Part shown: in pieces, positions 7,028 through 16,471 of the stretch
How positions within the stretch are numbered: the first letter of the stretch is position 1
Layout: the number at the start of each line of letters is the position of its first letter
Source: Clostridium aminobutyricum
Lineage (GTDB): Bacteria > Bacillota > Clostridia > Peptostreptococcales > Anaerovoracaceae
Length of the DNA: 55,488 nt
NCBI RefSeq assembly: GCF_017255415.1
Contig: NZ_JAFJZZ010000011.1
Coordinates: forward strand, 1-55,488
Direction: 5' to 3'
Position numbers and translations under genes: made by a program
The notes under the pieces: generated by a model
Told to the model about the DNA's origin: nothing
What the model saw: only the letters and a program-made list of their open reading frames with translations
Databases searched by the model: none

Positions 7028-8521
7028 ATGAATATTATAGATAATGATTTGCTCTCCATCCAAGAATCTCGAATTCTTGTGGAAAATGCACGTGAGGCTC
7101 AAAAGGCATTAGCAACTTTTCCACAGGAAAAACTGGATGAGATTGTTGAACGCATGGCGGAAGAAATCGAAAAACATGCCAGCGAACTTGCCATGATGTC
7201 CAGTGAAGAAACGGACTATGGCAATGCGCAGGATAAAGTGATTAAGAACCGCTTTGCATGCAAATATTTGCGCACTAGACTTAGAGGAATGCGCTGTGTA
7301 GGAATCATTCATGAGGACAAGCAGAACAAGACCATGGATGTAGGTGTACCGATGGGTGTGATTATTGCACTCTGTCCTGCAACCAGCCCTGTTTCCACCA
7401 CTATTTACAAGGCTTTAATTGCAATAAAGTCTGGCAATGCTGTTATTTTCTCTCCTCATCCGAGAGCAAAGAATACCATTTGCAGAACGTTGGACATCTT
7501 GATTCGAGCAGCGGAAGGGTATGGCCTACCGGAAGGCGCTATGGCCTACTTACATACGGTAACCCCGAGCGGAACAATTGAATTAATGAATCATAAAGCC
7601 ACTTCCTTAATTATGAATACGGGCGTTCCGGGAATGCTGAAAGCAGCCTATCAATCCGGCAAACCTGTTATTTACGGAGGAACCGGAAACGGGCCTGCAT
7701 TTATTGAACGCACGGCGGACATAAAGCAAGCAGTTCAAGACATTATTGCCAGTAAGACCTTTGACAATGGGATCGTATCCGCAGCAGAACAGTCGATTGT
7801 TGTCGACAGCTGCATTGCATCAGAAGTAAAACGGGAACTGGAGCATAATGGTGCTTATTTTATGACGCAAGCGGAAGCGGATAAACTGGGGTCCCTATTC
7901 TATCTGTCCGATGGAAGTGCTGATCCGGAAATAGTTGGTAAAACAGCACAGCAGTTAGCAAAGAAGGCTGGAATTATTGTGCCGAATGGTACAACTGTAT
8001 TAATTTCAGAACAAAAATATGTTTCCGACACCAATCCTTATTCTAAGGAGAAGCTTTGCCCGGTCTTAGCTTATTATATTGAAGATGACTGGATGCATGC
8101 TTGTGAAAAGTGTATTGAGCTTTTGCTGAGTGAAAGACATGGACATACTCTTGTAATTCATTCAAGAGATGAGGAAGTAATCAGGCAGTTTGCTTTGAAA
8201 AAGCCGGTGGGAAGAATGTTGGTAAATACCCCTGCCGTATTTGGCAGCATGGGTGCTACAACGAATTTATTTCCTGCAATGACTTTAGGAAGCGGATCAG
8301 CCGGAGATGGTATGACTTCTGACAATGTTTCACCAATGAACTTAATTTATATTCGTAAAGTTGGATATGGTGTACGTAAGACGGAAGAGATTGTTAATGG
8401 CGCGATTGCAGAAAAAGCATCAACAATGGATAGAGTATCTCAGCAAGAAGCATATAATCCAGAAGACATACAAATGCTTCATCGTATTTTACAAAAAGCT
8501 CTTGAAGGGCTTCGACAGTAA
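7028..8521 (+). CDS. Aldehyde dehydrogenase-like protein with Ser in place of catalytic Cys
   Basis: 497 aa, clearly homologous along its length to the CoA-acylating aldehyde dehydrogenases at 18716 and 35048 (EutE/PduP/CutF type). In those, residue 251 is the catalytic Cys in FDNGTICASEQS; here the aligned stretch is FDNGIVSAAEQS, with Ser251. The cofactor-binding region (VPMGVIIALCPATSPVSTTIYKA) is kept. Without the Cys, normal thioester chemistry is not expected, so it may be an inactive structural paralogue, a binding protein, or an enzyme with other chemistry. A C-terminal amphipathic helix resembles an encapsulation tag. Cut loci often have two aldehyde dehydrogenase genes, so presence of the paralogue is not odd in itself. 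GAAAGGGAG precedes the ATG. Confidence 0.85.
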   Translation: MNIIDNDLLSIQESRILVENAREAQKALATFPQEKLDEIVERMAEEIEKHASELAMMSSEETDYGNAQDKVIKNRFACKYLRTRLRGMRCVGIIHEDKQNKTMDVGVPMGVIIALCPATSPVSTTIYKALIAIKSGNAVIFSPHPRAKNTICRTLDILIRAAEGYGLPEGAMAYLHTVTPSGTIELMNHKATSLIMNTGVPGMLKAAYQSGKPVIYGGTGNGPAFIERTADIKQAVQDIIASKTFDNGIVSAAEQSIVVDSCIASEVKRELEHNGAYFMTQAEADKLGSLFYLSDGSADPEIVGKTAQQLAKKAGIIVPNGTTVLISEQKYVSDTNPYSKEKLCPVLAYYIEDDWMHACEKCIELLLSERHGHTLVIHSRDEEVIRQFALKKPVGRMLVNTPAVFGSMGATTNLFPAMTLGSGSAGDGMTSDNVSPMNLIYIRKVGYGVRKTEEIVNGAIAEKASTMDRVSQQEAYNPEDIQMLHRILQKALEGLRQ

Positions 8522-8629
8522 TAATTGTGCGTTGAGGCAAAAAGAATACCTTACAGGTTAAAGAATTACAGTTTATGAAAATCGGCTAATTGATTATACA
8601 AAAATTTATAGGAATGAGAGGTAAGAACG

Positions 8630-11173
8630 TTGGATATTCGTGAATTTTCAGACAAATTTGTGGAAGCAACAAAGAATATGTCTGCAGAAGAACGCGCATC
8701 TTTAATGAAGATGTTTGAAAGCGTTTCACATGAAATTACTAAAGTAGAACCTGCTGATAGCGGCGTAGTTCATACAAACACAGATGGTGAGGTTCCAAAT
8801 GGAATTACAGAACGTTTAAAGAAACTAAAGGAAAACTATTTAACACAGGTACCGACTATCACAACACATCGTGCCAGAGCGGTTACCAAGATTGCCAAAG
8901 AAAATCCTGGTATGCCGAAGATTATGCTTCGTGCAAAGTGCTTTAGATACTGCTGTGAAACAGCACCGTTAGTAATACAGGACAATGAATTAATCGTTGG
9001 TGCACCTTGCGGCGCTCCTCGTGCCGGTGCTTTTTCTCCTGATATTGCATGGAGATGGATGCAAGATGAAATCGATACAATCGGAACTCGTCCGCAGGAT
9101 CCGTTCTACATATCAGAAGAAGATAAAAAGATCATGCGTGAAGAATTATTCCCATTCTGGGCAGGAAAGTCTGTTGACGAATACTGTGAAGACCAATACA
9201 GAGAAGCTGGAGTATGGGAACTTTCGGCTGAATCCTATGTTTCTGACTGTTCCTACCACGCAACAAACGGTGGTGGAGACTCCAACCCTGGATATGATGT
9301 AATCCTTATGAAGAAGGGGATGCTTGATATTCAAAAGGAAGCTCAGGAAAATTTAGCCAAATTAGATTACGAAAACCCTGAAGATATTGAAAAGATTTAT
9401 TTCTATAAATCCATCATCGATACAACAGAAGGTATCATGATTTATGCAAAGCGTATGTCCGCATATGCTGCTGAACTGGCTACAAAGGAAATAAATCCTA
9501 AGCGTAAGGCTGAATTATTAAAGATTTCCGAAGTAAACGCAAAGGTACCGGCTCACAAGCCAGAAACATTCTGGGAAGCGATTCAGTCCATGTTTACCAT
9601 TGAATCTTTACTAGTAGTAGAAGAAAATCAAACAGGCATGTCCATCGGTCGTGCGGACCAGTATATGTACCCATTCTACAAGGCGGATGTTGAATCCGGC
9701 CGTATCAATGATTTCGAAGCATTTGAATTAGCCGGTTGTATGCTGATCAAGTTATCCGAAATGATGTGGGTTACAAGTGAAGGCGCTTCCAAATTCTTCG
9801 CGGGATATCAGCCATTCGTAAACATGTGTGTTGGCGGTGTTGACCGTGCCGGACAGGATGCAACAAATGATTTAACTTACTTATTAATGGATGCTGTTAG
9901 ACACGTAAGAATTTATCAGCCATCGTTAGCTTGCCGTATTCACAAATCTTCTCCACAGAAGTATATGAAGAAAATTGTTGATGTAATCCGTTCCGGTATG
10001 GGATTCCCGGCTTGCCACTTTGATGATACACACATCAAGATGATGCTTGCTAAGGGCGTTTCTATTGAGGATGCAAGAGACTACTGTCTAATGGGTTGTG
10101 TTGAACCGCAGAAATCCGGTCGTCTATATCAGTGGACTTCCACAGCATATACCCAGTGGCCGATCTGTATTGAACTTGTTTTAAACCATGGTGTTCCGCT
10201 TTGGTATGGCAAGCAGGTTTGCCCGGATTTTGGTGACATCAGCCAGTACAAGACGTATGAAGAGTTTGATGCAGCTGTAAAGAAGATGATTCAGTATGTT
10301 ACAAAGTGGACTAGCGTTGCAACTGTTATTTCACAGCGTGTGCACAAAGACTTAGCGCCAAAGCCACTAATGTCAATCATGTTTGAAGGCTGTATGGAGA
10401 AGGCGAAGGATGTTTCTGCTGGCGGAGCAATGTACAACTTTGGACCTGGTGTAGTATGGTCCGGCCTTGCTACTTACACAGACTCCATGGCAGCGATCAA
10501 GAAAGTGGTCTTTGATGATAAGAAATATACGCTTGCAGAGCTAAACGAAGGCTTAAAGGTAGATTTCGTTGGATATGAAAAGATGAAGGCAGACTGCCTT
10601 GCTGCTCCAAAATACGGTAATGACGATGACTACGCAGACTTAATTGCAGCAGACCTTATCAACTTTACTGAAATGGATCACAGAAAATACAAGACATTGT
10701 ACTCCGTATTAAGCCACGGTACATTATCCATTTCAAACAACACACCATTTGGACAGTTATTAGGTGCATCTGCAAACGGCCGTGCAGCTTGGTCTCCATT
10801 ATCAGATGGTATCAGCCCTACCCAAGGTGCTGACTACAAGGGGCCTACTGCAATTATTAAATCCGTTTCAAAATTATCTTGCGATAACATGAACATCGGT
10901 ATGGTACATAACTTTAAGTTAATGTCCGGATTGCTTGACACACCGGAAGGTGAAGCTGGCATTATCGCATTACTTCGTGCATCATGCGCTATGGGTAATG
11001 GAGAAATGCAGTTCAACTACCTGGATAACAAGACGCTGGTTGAAGCTCAGAAGCACCCTGAACAGTATCGTGACCTAGTCGTTCGTGTAGCTGGTTATAG
11101 TGCATTCTTCGTTGAATTATGCAAGGATGTTCAAGATGAAATTATAAGCAGAACAATGCTGACACATTTTTAA
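8630..11173 (+). CDS. cutC: Choline trimethylamine-lyase (glycyl radical enzyme)
   Basis: 847 aa. It cleaves choline to trimethylamine and acetaldehyde inside the microcompartment. Radical site: Gly822 in [10 protein letters not shown]; catalytic Cys490 and Glu492 in [15 protein letters not shown]. Choline-pocket residues known from Desulfovibrio CutC appear in register one position later: Tyr209, Asp217 ([10 protein letters not shown]) and Tyr507. This makes it a true choline lyase rather than another glycyl radical enzyme. The first 50 residues form a helical extension that may be the encapsulation signal. The start is TTG at 8630 with GAGAGGT upstream; ATG 8614 is out of frame. Its activase follows. 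The enzyme is oxygen-sensitive and independent of B12. Confidence 0.97.
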   Translation: MDIREFSDKFVEATKNMSAEERASLMKMFESVSHEITKVEPADSGVVHTNTDGEVPNGITERLKKLKENYLTQVPTITTHRARAVTKIAKENPGMPKIMLRAKCFRYCCETAPLVIQDNELIVGAPCGAPRAGAFSPDIAWRWMQDEIDTIGTRPQDPFYISEEDKKIMREELFPFWAGKSVDEYCEDQYREAGVWELSAESYVSDCSYHATNGGGDSNPGYDVILMKKGMLDIQKEAQENLAKLDYENPEDIEKIYFYKSIIDTTEGIMIYAKRMSAYAAELATKEINPKRKAELLKISEVNAKVPAHKPETFWEAIQSMFTIESLLVVEENQTGMSIGRADQYMYPFYKADVESGRINDFEAFELAGCMLIKLSEMMWVTSEGASKFFAGYQPFVNMCVGGVDRAGQDATNDLTYLLMDAVRHVRIYQPSLACRIHKSSPQKYMKKIVDVIRSGMGFPACHFDDTHIKMMLAKGVSIEDARDYCLMGCVEPQKSGRLYQWTSTAYTQWPICIELVLNHGVPLWYGKQVCPDFGDISQYKTYEEFDAAVKKMIQYVTKWTSVATVISQRVHKDLAPKPLMSIMFEGCMEKAKDVSAGGAMYNFGPGVVWSGLATYTDSMAAIKKVVFDDKKYTLAELNEGLKVDFVGYEKMKADCLAAPKYGNDDDYADLIAADLINFTEMDHRKYKTLYSVLSHGTLSISNNTPFGQLLGASANGRAAWSPLSDGISPTQGADYKGPTAIIKSVSKLSCDNMNIGMVHNFKLMSGLLDTPEGEAGIIALLRASCAMGNGEMQFNYLDNKTLVEAQKHPEQYRDLVVRVAGYSAFFVELCKDVQDEIISRTMLTHF

Positions 11174-11226
11174 TAAATGATGAAATCTTGAAATCCAAGA
11201 TAAGTCAAAACAGGAGATTAAATAGT

Positions 11227-12180
11227 ATGAGCAATACGAATGTAGGTGTAATTGAAAGAAAAGCGACCATCTTTAATGTACAAAAATACAATATGTATGA
11301 TGGCCCGGGAGTAAGAACCCTTGTCTTTTTTCAAGGCTGTCCGCTTCGTTGCAAGTGGTGTTCAAACCCCGAAGGACTGGAACGAAAATATAGAGTGATG
11401 TATAAAGAAAACTCCTGTATTGATTGTGGTGCCTGTGTTTCTGTTTGCCCGGTTGGGATCCATACTATTTCAAAAGAGAGCCTAAAACATGAGGTATTAC
11501 GAGACATTGATTGTATTGGCTGTAATAAATGTGTAGAGGCTTGCCCGGCCTCTGCACTCAACATCATGGGAGAAGTCAAAACGATTTCTGAACTTTTGAA
11601 AATTATCGAAGAGGATAGAACCTTTTATGAGATTTCCGGCGGCGGCGTTACGTTGGGCGGCGGCGAGGTATTGATGCAGCCTGAAGCGGCGGCCAGCCTG
11701 CTGCAGGCCTGTAAGCAGGAGGGTATTAATACAGCCATTGAAACCAGCGGTTATGCCAAACAAGAAGCGATCCTAAAGGTTGCTGAGTTTGTCGATTTGT
11801 TCCTTTTCGATATCAAACATATCAATTCGGATCGTCACTTTGAGCTGACAGGCGTTCGAAATGAGTTGATTCTAAGCAATCTAAAGGAACTTCTGCACAG
11901 GCGATATAATGTGAAGATTCGAATGCCTTTGCTGAAGTGCATCAATGACTGCGAAGACGAGATCGCAAAAGTGATTGAATTTTTAACACCCTTCCGTGAT
12001 TATAAAAATTTTAAAGGCATTGATTTACTTCCTTATCATAAGATGGGAGTCAATAAATATAAACAGCTTGGAATGGAATATCCACTTCAGGGAGATCCTA
12101 GTTTAAGTAATGAAGATCTAGACCGAATTGAAGGCTGGATTAAGAAAGTTGATTTTCCTGTATCCGTTATACGTCACTAA
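11227..12180 (+). CDS. cutD: Choline lyase activating enzyme (radical SAM)
   Basis: 317 aa. It generates the glycyl radical on CutC using S-adenosylmethionine and a reduced [4Fe-4S] cluster. The radical SAM motif is CPLRCKWC (C-x3-C-x2-C), preceded by YDGPGVRTLVFFQG. A ferredoxin-like insert with two further clusters follows (CIDCGACVSVCP and CIGCNKCVEACP), as in most activases of this family apart from the PFL type. The ISGGGVTLGGGEVL motif binds SAM. I chose ATG 11227 because AGGAG at 11212-11216 fits; an earlier ATG at 11188 has no ribosome site. The activase of locus B (27981) lacks the ferredoxin insert. Confidence 0.95.
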   Translation: MSNTNVGVIERKATIFNVQKYNMYDGPGVRTLVFFQGCPLRCKWCSNPEGLERKYRVMYKENSCIDCGACVSVCPVGIHTISKESLKHEVLRDIDCIGCNKCVEACPASALNIMGEVKTISELLKIIEEDRTFYEISGGGVTLGGGEVLMQPEAAASLLQACKQEGINTAIETSGYAKQEAILKVAEFVDLFLFDIKHINSDRHFELTGVRNELILSNLKELLHRRYNVKIRMPLLKCINDCEDEIAKVIEFLTPFRDYKNFKGIDLLPYHKMGVNKYKQLGMEYPLQGDPSLSNEDLDRIEGWIKKVDFPVSVIRH

Positions 12181-12220
12181 TGGTGAAGGATGATCCGAAT
12201 ATTATAGAAAGGTGAGTTTT

Positions 12221-12574
12221 ATGGGAACAGTTATTAATCAAGCTACAGAGCGTATCATACAGGAATCGGTACCTGGCAAACAGGTCACTATTGCTCACGT
12301 GATTGCCTCACCTACATCGGATATCTATGAGCGATTAGGAATAGATGATCGAGGTGCCATTGGTATCCTTACCTTGTCTCCATACGAGACTGCTATCATA
12401 GCTGCGGACATTGCGACGAAGGCAGCGGATGTGGAAATTGGATTCTTGGATCGTTTTACCGGCTCCGTTGTTATCAGTGGTGATGTGCAAAGTGTAGCTA
12501 CCGCTTTGGATGCTGTAACCGACACCTTGTGCAATTTGCTTGGCTTTACAACAGTCCCTGTTACGAAAACATGA
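12221..12574 (+). CDS. PduU/EutS-type circularly permuted BMC shell protein (locus A)
   Basis: 117 aa. It matches the PduU/EutS/CutR group: N-terminal [15 protein letters not shown] beta-hairpin, then [44 protein letters not shown]. In PduU the N-terminal strands make a small barrel that caps the hexamer pore. ATG 12221 is preferred over GTG 12212 because AAAGGTG (12208-12214) then acts as ribosome site. It opens the core gene set shared with locus B (copy at 28798). Its stop overlaps the next start (ATGA), so the two genes are translationally coupled. Confidence 0.93.
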   Translation: MGTVINQATERIIQESVPGKQVTIAHVIASPTSDIYERLGIDDRGAIGILTLSPYETAIIAADIATKAADVEIGFLDRFTGSVVISGDVQSVATALDAVTDTLCNLLGFTTVPVTKT

Positions 12575-13017
12575 GAAAAAAACGGATAATGGTAATCGGA
12601 CCCACCTATTGCGGCAAGACAACCTTGGTCAATGCATTAAATGATTATGACGGTCCACTACGGAAAACACAAGATATGATTTATGGTGAAAAGACCATAG
12701 ACGTTCCGGGCTCTTATATCGAAAACACATGGATGTATAAACACATTATTACAGCAGCGCAGGATGCATCCCATGTTTTGATTTTGGTAGATCAATCCAA
12801 ACGTACTGAAGTATATTCTCCTGGTTTTGCAAAGTCGTTTAGATGTCCTGTCATAGGGGTGATATCTAAATGTGATTTAATGCCGGAAAATGAAGAAAAC
12901 TGTTTGCGGCAGCTAAAAAAGATAGGAGTTTCAGAGCCTTACTTTAGAATTAGTGTTCCGAATGGGATTGGTATAGAGGCTTTAAAAGAATATTTATTTC
13001 AAAAAAGTGAGAAGTAG
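12571..13017 (+). CDS. EutP/PduV-like small GTPase (locus A)
   Basis: 148 aa. P-loop GPTYCGKTT near the N terminus (residues about 9-17), then DVPGSYIE at the switch position and SKCD as the base-specificity motif. EutP and PduV are Ras-like proteins of metabolosome operons. PduV has been linked to positioning or movement of compartments, and EutP has been reported to have acetate kinase activity, so its role is not settled. The start overlaps the previous stop by four bases. The G3 region lacks a canonical DxxG, reading VPGS, as is usual for this family. Locus B copy: 29148. Confidence 0.9.
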   Translation: MRKKRIMVIGPTYCGKTTLVNALNDYDGPLRKTQDMIYGEKTIDVPGSYIENTWMYKHIITAAQDASHVLILVDQSKRTEVYSPGFAKSFRCPVIGVISKCDLMPENEENCLRQLKKIGVSEPYFRISVPNGIGIEALKEYLFQKSEK

Positions 13018-13027
13018 GAGGGCAAAT

Positions 13028-13720
13028 ATGAAGTTTATAACTGAAGAAGATTTGCGAGACTTGTATAAAAAAGAGCCTTTTACTACCTATGAAATAGAAC
13101 CGGGAGCAAGATTGACTCCTGGAGCACGCCAGTTTCTGGCAGACAGAGGGATTCATATGTTTGATGACGATCCCTGTGTTGTAAAGAAACCCGTTGCAAC
13201 TGCGATAACTGCAAAACCGACGGCTGCACCTGTTGAAAAGAAGAGCGATTGGAGAAAGAAAAAACTTCATTGCAAACTGAAGTCCATGGAAGCCCTATTC
13301 CTTCTAACAGGAGAAGACCTAATCAGCAGAGATGTTTTGTTAGCACAGAATGTGATTCAATTAGGAAAGCAATTTTCTAGTATCAAACATACGGCAGAAG
13401 GGAAAGCTTTAGCTGAGTACGGTTGCTGCAAACAATGTACTGGAATGAATGCAGAGAACTTTTGCAAAGATATTGATGACTGCTTTGATATTACCGAATT
13501 TCACCTGCACTTAGAAAAGAGCAAAGAAATTTTGAGATTGCATCAATTGCGTTGTGCGCTTCGCGAAGTGGAACCTGTTGTAATGGAAGTATATGAAGGC
13601 AGTGAAAGTGAAAATGTGCTGTGTGAAGAAATAATAGGCCAAGTGAATCAAATTATTAATTGCCTATCGCAAATGATTTGCGCAGCTATTGGAGGAAAAG
13701 AATGTCAGAGAACAAATTGA
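13028..13720 (+). CDS. EutT-like cobalamin adenosyltransferase-family protein (locus A)
   Basis: 230 aa. The N-terminal part (FITEEDLRDLYKKEPF...ARLTPGARQFLADRGI) is the typical EutT opening. The EutT metal signature His-x11-Cys-Cys-x2-Cys is intact: His121, Cys133, Cys134, Cys137. EutT makes adenosylcobalamin for ethanolamine lyase, yet nothing in this locus needs B12. It may serve another lyase elsewhere, or be repurposed. The start at ATG 13028 uses GGAGGG right after the previous stop. A Pro/Ala/Lys-rich linker (about residues 52-75) separates the N-terminal segment from the helical domain. The locus B copy at 29605 has lost most of the motif. Confidence 0.85.
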   Translation: MKFITEEDLRDLYKKEPFTTYEIEPGARLTPGARQFLADRGIHMFDDDPCVVKKPVATAITAKPTAAPVEKKSDWRKKKLHCKLKSMEALFLLTGEDLISRDVLLAQNVIQLGKQFSSIKHTAEGKALAEYGCCKQCTGMNAENFCKDIDDCFDITEFHLHLEKSKEILRLHQLRCALREVEPVVMEVYEGSESENVLCEEIIGQVNQIINCLSQMICAAIGGKECQRTN

Positions 13721-14547
13721 CTTTTGAATACTGTGATCAACTTGTCAGGGATTTTGAAGAAGTGATAGAAAACCCGATTAAGAGTAAATCTTCGGTATAT
13801 TATACCGGGGTCGACCTTGGAACAGCATGTGTTGTTGTTGCGGTTTTAGATGAAAACTTCAAGCCTGTGGCAGGAGCCTATCAATATGCAGATGTGGTTC
13901 GTGACGGAATGGTTGTGGACTACATTGGTGCAATTAATATTGTTAGGAAGATGAAACAGGATTTGGAAGAAAAACTGGATACAGAGTTGATTTATGCCGC
14001 TGCCGCGATTCCGCCGGGAACCGAAAGTGTAGATGGCGGTGCCGTCAAGAATGTTGTTCAAGCCGCAGGGTTTGAAATGACGAACCTGCTGGATGAATCG
14101 ACAGCAGCAAATGCTGTGCTTCAGATGCAAAATGGTGCAGTAGTGGATATCGGTGGAGGTACAACAGGTATCTCTATTCTGAAAGACGGAAAAGTTATTT
14201 ATGTAGCGGATGAACCAACGGGCGGTACCCATTTTTCTTTAGTCATTTCGGGAGCATATGGCATGGAGTTTCAGGAAGCAGATCAATACAAGCGTGTCGA
14301 TAAAAATCATAAAGAACTTTTACCGATATTAAAACCAGTTGTTGAAAAAGTTGCTTCTATTATTACTCAGCATATCAAAGGGTATGATGTACAAGAAATC
14401 GCTTTAGTAGGAGGAACGTGTTGCTTAACTGGGATTGAAGGTATTATTCAAAAACAGACAGGCGTTCCTACTCATAAACCACAGAATCCAATGTTTGTAA
14501 CTCCTCTGGGTATAGCTCTTAGCTGTAAACAGGAGAGCTTGGATTAA
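13702..14547 (+). CDS. EutJ-like Hsp70/actin-fold chaperone (locus A)
   Basis: 281 aa. It has the actin/Hsp70-type ATPase motifs: GVDLGTACVVVAVLD (phosphate 1, about residues 36-50), VVDIGGGTTGIS (phosphate 2), and ALVGGTCCLTGIEG (adenosine). EutJ is found in many microcompartment operons and is thought to assist folding or assembly; its target is unknown. The start lies inside the previous gene, with GGAGGAAAAG upstream, giving a 19-base overlap. The copy in locus B (30288) has the same length and arrangement. Confidence 0.92.
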   Translation: MSENKLTFEYCDQLVRDFEEVIENPIKSKSSVYYTGVDLGTACVVVAVLDENFKPVAGAYQYADVVRDGMVVDYIGAINIVRKMKQDLEEKLDTELIYAAAAIPPGTESVDGGAVKNVVQAAGFEMTNLLDESTAANAVLQMQNGAVVDIGGGTTGISILKDGKVIYVADEPTGGTHFSLVISGAYGMEFQEADQYKRVDKNHKELLPILKPVVEKVASIITQHIKGYDVQEIALVGGTCCLTGIEGIIQKQTGVPTHKPQNPMFVTPLGIALSCKQESLD

Positions 14548-14562
14548 AAGGAAGGTGGTTAA

Positions 14563-14859
14563 ATGGAATTTCGAATAATTAAAACCCCTTCGTCGGGAAC
14601 GATAGATATTATTAAACGTCGTGTCGGACCAAACTGCAGCACAGATTTTGAAAATGTGCCGGCAGTGGGTCTTGTACAGGGGAGAATGATTGAGATGATT
14701 TGTGCTGCTGATATTGCCGAAAAAGCAGTTGGCGTTACAGTCGAAGATGTCCGAGGAAGCTGTCCGCAGAACATGATCATGATTGCCATCTTTGGAGACA
14801 CATCCTCTGTTGAATCAGCCATTCAAGAGATAAAATTCAAGATGGAAGAAGGGAATTAG
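14563..14859 (+). CDS. BMC-domain shell protein with N-terminal extension (locus A)
   Basis: 98 aa. A short N-terminal extension (MEFRIIKTPSSGTIDIIKRR) precedes a BMC-like domain: AVGLVQGRMIEMICAADIAEKAVGVTVEDVRGSCPQNMIMIAIFGDTSSVESAIQEIK. The conserved GSCPQN loop is in the pore region and carries a Cys. I do not recognise it as a named Pdu or Eut member; it is a divergent BMC-H type seen in this core. GGAAGGTGG precedes the ATG. The locus B copy (31149) is 101 aa with a different N-terminal third but the same core. Confidence 0.8.
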   Translation: MEFRIIKTPSSGTIDIIKRRVGPNCSTDFENVPAVGLVQGRMIEMICAADIAEKAVGVTVEDVRGSCPQNMIMIAIFGDTSSVESAIQEIKFKMEEGN

Positions 14860-14861
14860 TG

Positions 14862-15125
14862 ATGTTAACAGCAAAACTGATTGATAATGTATGGGCTACT
14901 AGAAAAGCAGAATCACTCAATGGTTTCAAGTTTATGCTCGCTGAAGTAATCGGCGGTAACCGTGAAGGTGAGAGATTAATCGTAGTGGATATTATCAGTG
15001 CAGGTATCGGCGATAGAGTAATCGTTTGCACGGGTTCATCGGCTCGTAGAATGCTGGGCGATGATAATGTTCCAGTTGATGCCGTTGTGATAGGAATCAT
15101 TGATGAAGATTGCAATTTTGGATAG
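14862..15125 (+). CDS. EutN/CcmL-type pentameric vertex protein (locus A)
   Basis: 87 aa. This is a BMC-P protein (LTAKLIDNVWATRKAESLNGFKFMLAEV, then VVDIISAGIGDRVIVCTGSSARRML and AVVIGIID). Five copies close each vertex of the polyhedral shell. Start ATG 14862 lies two bases after the preceding TAG; a GTG at 14859 overlaps that stop but is less likely. The ribosome site is inside the end of the previous gene. Each locus has one such gene, so each could make a closed shell. Confidence 0.95.
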   Translation: MLTAKLIDNVWATRKAESLNGFKFMLAEVIGGNREGERLIVVDIISAGIGDRVIVCTGSSARRMLGDDNVPVDAVVIGIIDEDCNFG

Positions 15126-15141
15126 ATTAGAGGTGTGAATG

Positions 15142-16470
15142 ATGAGTCTTCTTGATATGGTAAAAGATGCCGGAATTATAGGCGCAGGAGGGGCTGGCTT
15201 TCCCACCCACGCAAAACTGGCATCGAAAGCAGAATACATACTCATGAATGGAGCGGAATGCGAGCCGCTTCTGCGAGTGGATCAGCAGCTCATGGAGTTG
15301 TATCCGGATGAAATAATAAAAGGCTTTGAACAAGCCGGAAGGTTTGTTGAAGCAAAGAAAGCAATCATTGGAATCAAGGGAAAGCATAAAAAAGTGATTG
15401 CGATTATGAGAGAAAGAATCGAAGCACTCCAGGTGGGAGATTTCGTAGAAGTGAAAGCACTTCCGGATATCTATCCTGCAGGAGACGAACAGGTTCTTGT
15501 ATATGAATTAACCGGAAGAGTAGTTCCGGAAACAGGAATTCCGATTCAAGTAGGCTGCGTAGTAATAAACTCCGAAACGGCGTTAAATATTTACAACGCC
15601 TCTCTAGGGAAATCGGTTACGGAAACCTACTTAACCATTGCCGGGGATGTACCGAATCGTCTTACGCTCAAAGTACCGGTAGGAACGCCGATCATGGATG
15701 TATTAAAACTAAGCGGTATAGAGAACTTTGCTAATTATACGGTGATAGACGGTGGCCCGATGATGGGACCAGTCATGACGAGCTTAGACGGATATATTAC
15801 GAAGAAAAACAAGGGATTTGTTATCTTAAAGAAACAGCATCCGCTGATTCGTAAGAAATCCATCACAGCAGATCAGGCAAAAAGAATAAACAGAGCAACG
15901 TGTGAACAGTGCCGTATGTGTACGGATCTATGTCCTCGTTACCTTCTGGGTCATGATATGCAGCCGCATAAAATGATGCGGGCTATGCAATATAAGCCAC
16001 AGGATGCAGAAGGACAGCAGACTGCACAGCTTTGCTGTCAGTGCAACTTATGCGAATTGTTCTCATGTCCTGTGAATCTGTATCCGAAATCGGCAAACGT
16101 GTACTTTAAAGGTAAAATGGCAGAACAAAACCTAAGGTATCAACGGACGAAGGATGAGTTTGAAGCCAGACCGGTACGAAGCCACCGCTTAGTGCCAAGC
16201 AAACGTTTGATCGCAAGATTGGGATTACACGATTTTGATAAGCCGGCTCCGATGACAGATATGGAAATGAATCCGGAAGTGGTATATATCGCAACCCGGC
16301 AGCATGTGGGAGCACCTGCAGCATCGGTGGTTACTGTAGGCCAGACCGTACAGCAGGGACAGCTAATAGGTAAAATTCCGGAAGACAGTTTAGGAGCTGC
16401 AATTCATGCAAGCATTTCCGGAACCGTTGTGGAAAGCGGAAATGATTATATTGCAATAAGGAGGGCTTAA
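15142..16470 (+). CDS. PduS-like flavin/iron-sulfur electron transfer protein (locus A)
   Basis: 442 aa, related to RnfC and complex I subunit F. Order: N-terminal Gly-rich flavin/nucleotide region (GIIGAGGAGFPTHAKLASKAEY), an SLBB-like domain (about residues 150-210), two [4Fe-4S] motifs (Cys254-x2-Cys-x2-Cys-x3-Cys264; second set in Cys298 to Cys309), and a C-terminal barrel-sandwich segment (VTVGQTVQQGQLIGKI...ISGTVVES). PduS passes electrons from NADH to cob(II)alamin in the Pdu system; here no B12 enzyme is present, so a different acceptor is needed. The neighbour is PduT, its known shell partner. I prefer the second of two adjacent ATGs (15142) because of ribosome-site spacing. Confidence 0.93.
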   Translation: MSLLDMVKDAGIIGAGGAGFPTHAKLASKAEYILMNGAECEPLLRVDQQLMELYPDEIIKGFEQAGRFVEAKKAIIGIKGKHKKVIAIMRERIEALQVGDFVEVKALPDIYPAGDEQVLVYELTGRVVPETGIPIQVGCVVINSETALNIYNASLGKSVTETYLTIAGDVPNRLTLKVPVGTPIMDVLKLSGIENFANYTVIDGGPMMGPVMTSLDGYITKKNKGFVILKKQHPLIRKKSITADQAKRINRATCEQCRMCTDLCPRYLLGHDMQPHKMMRAMQYKPQDAEGQQTAQLCCQCNLCELFSCPVNLYPKSANVYFKGKMAEQNLRYQRTKDEFEARPVRSHRLVPSKRLIARLGLHDFDKPAPMTDMEMNPEVVYIATRQHVGAPAASVVTVGQTVQQGQLIGKIPEDSLGAAIHASISGTVVESGNDYIAIRRA

Positions 16471-16471
16471 T

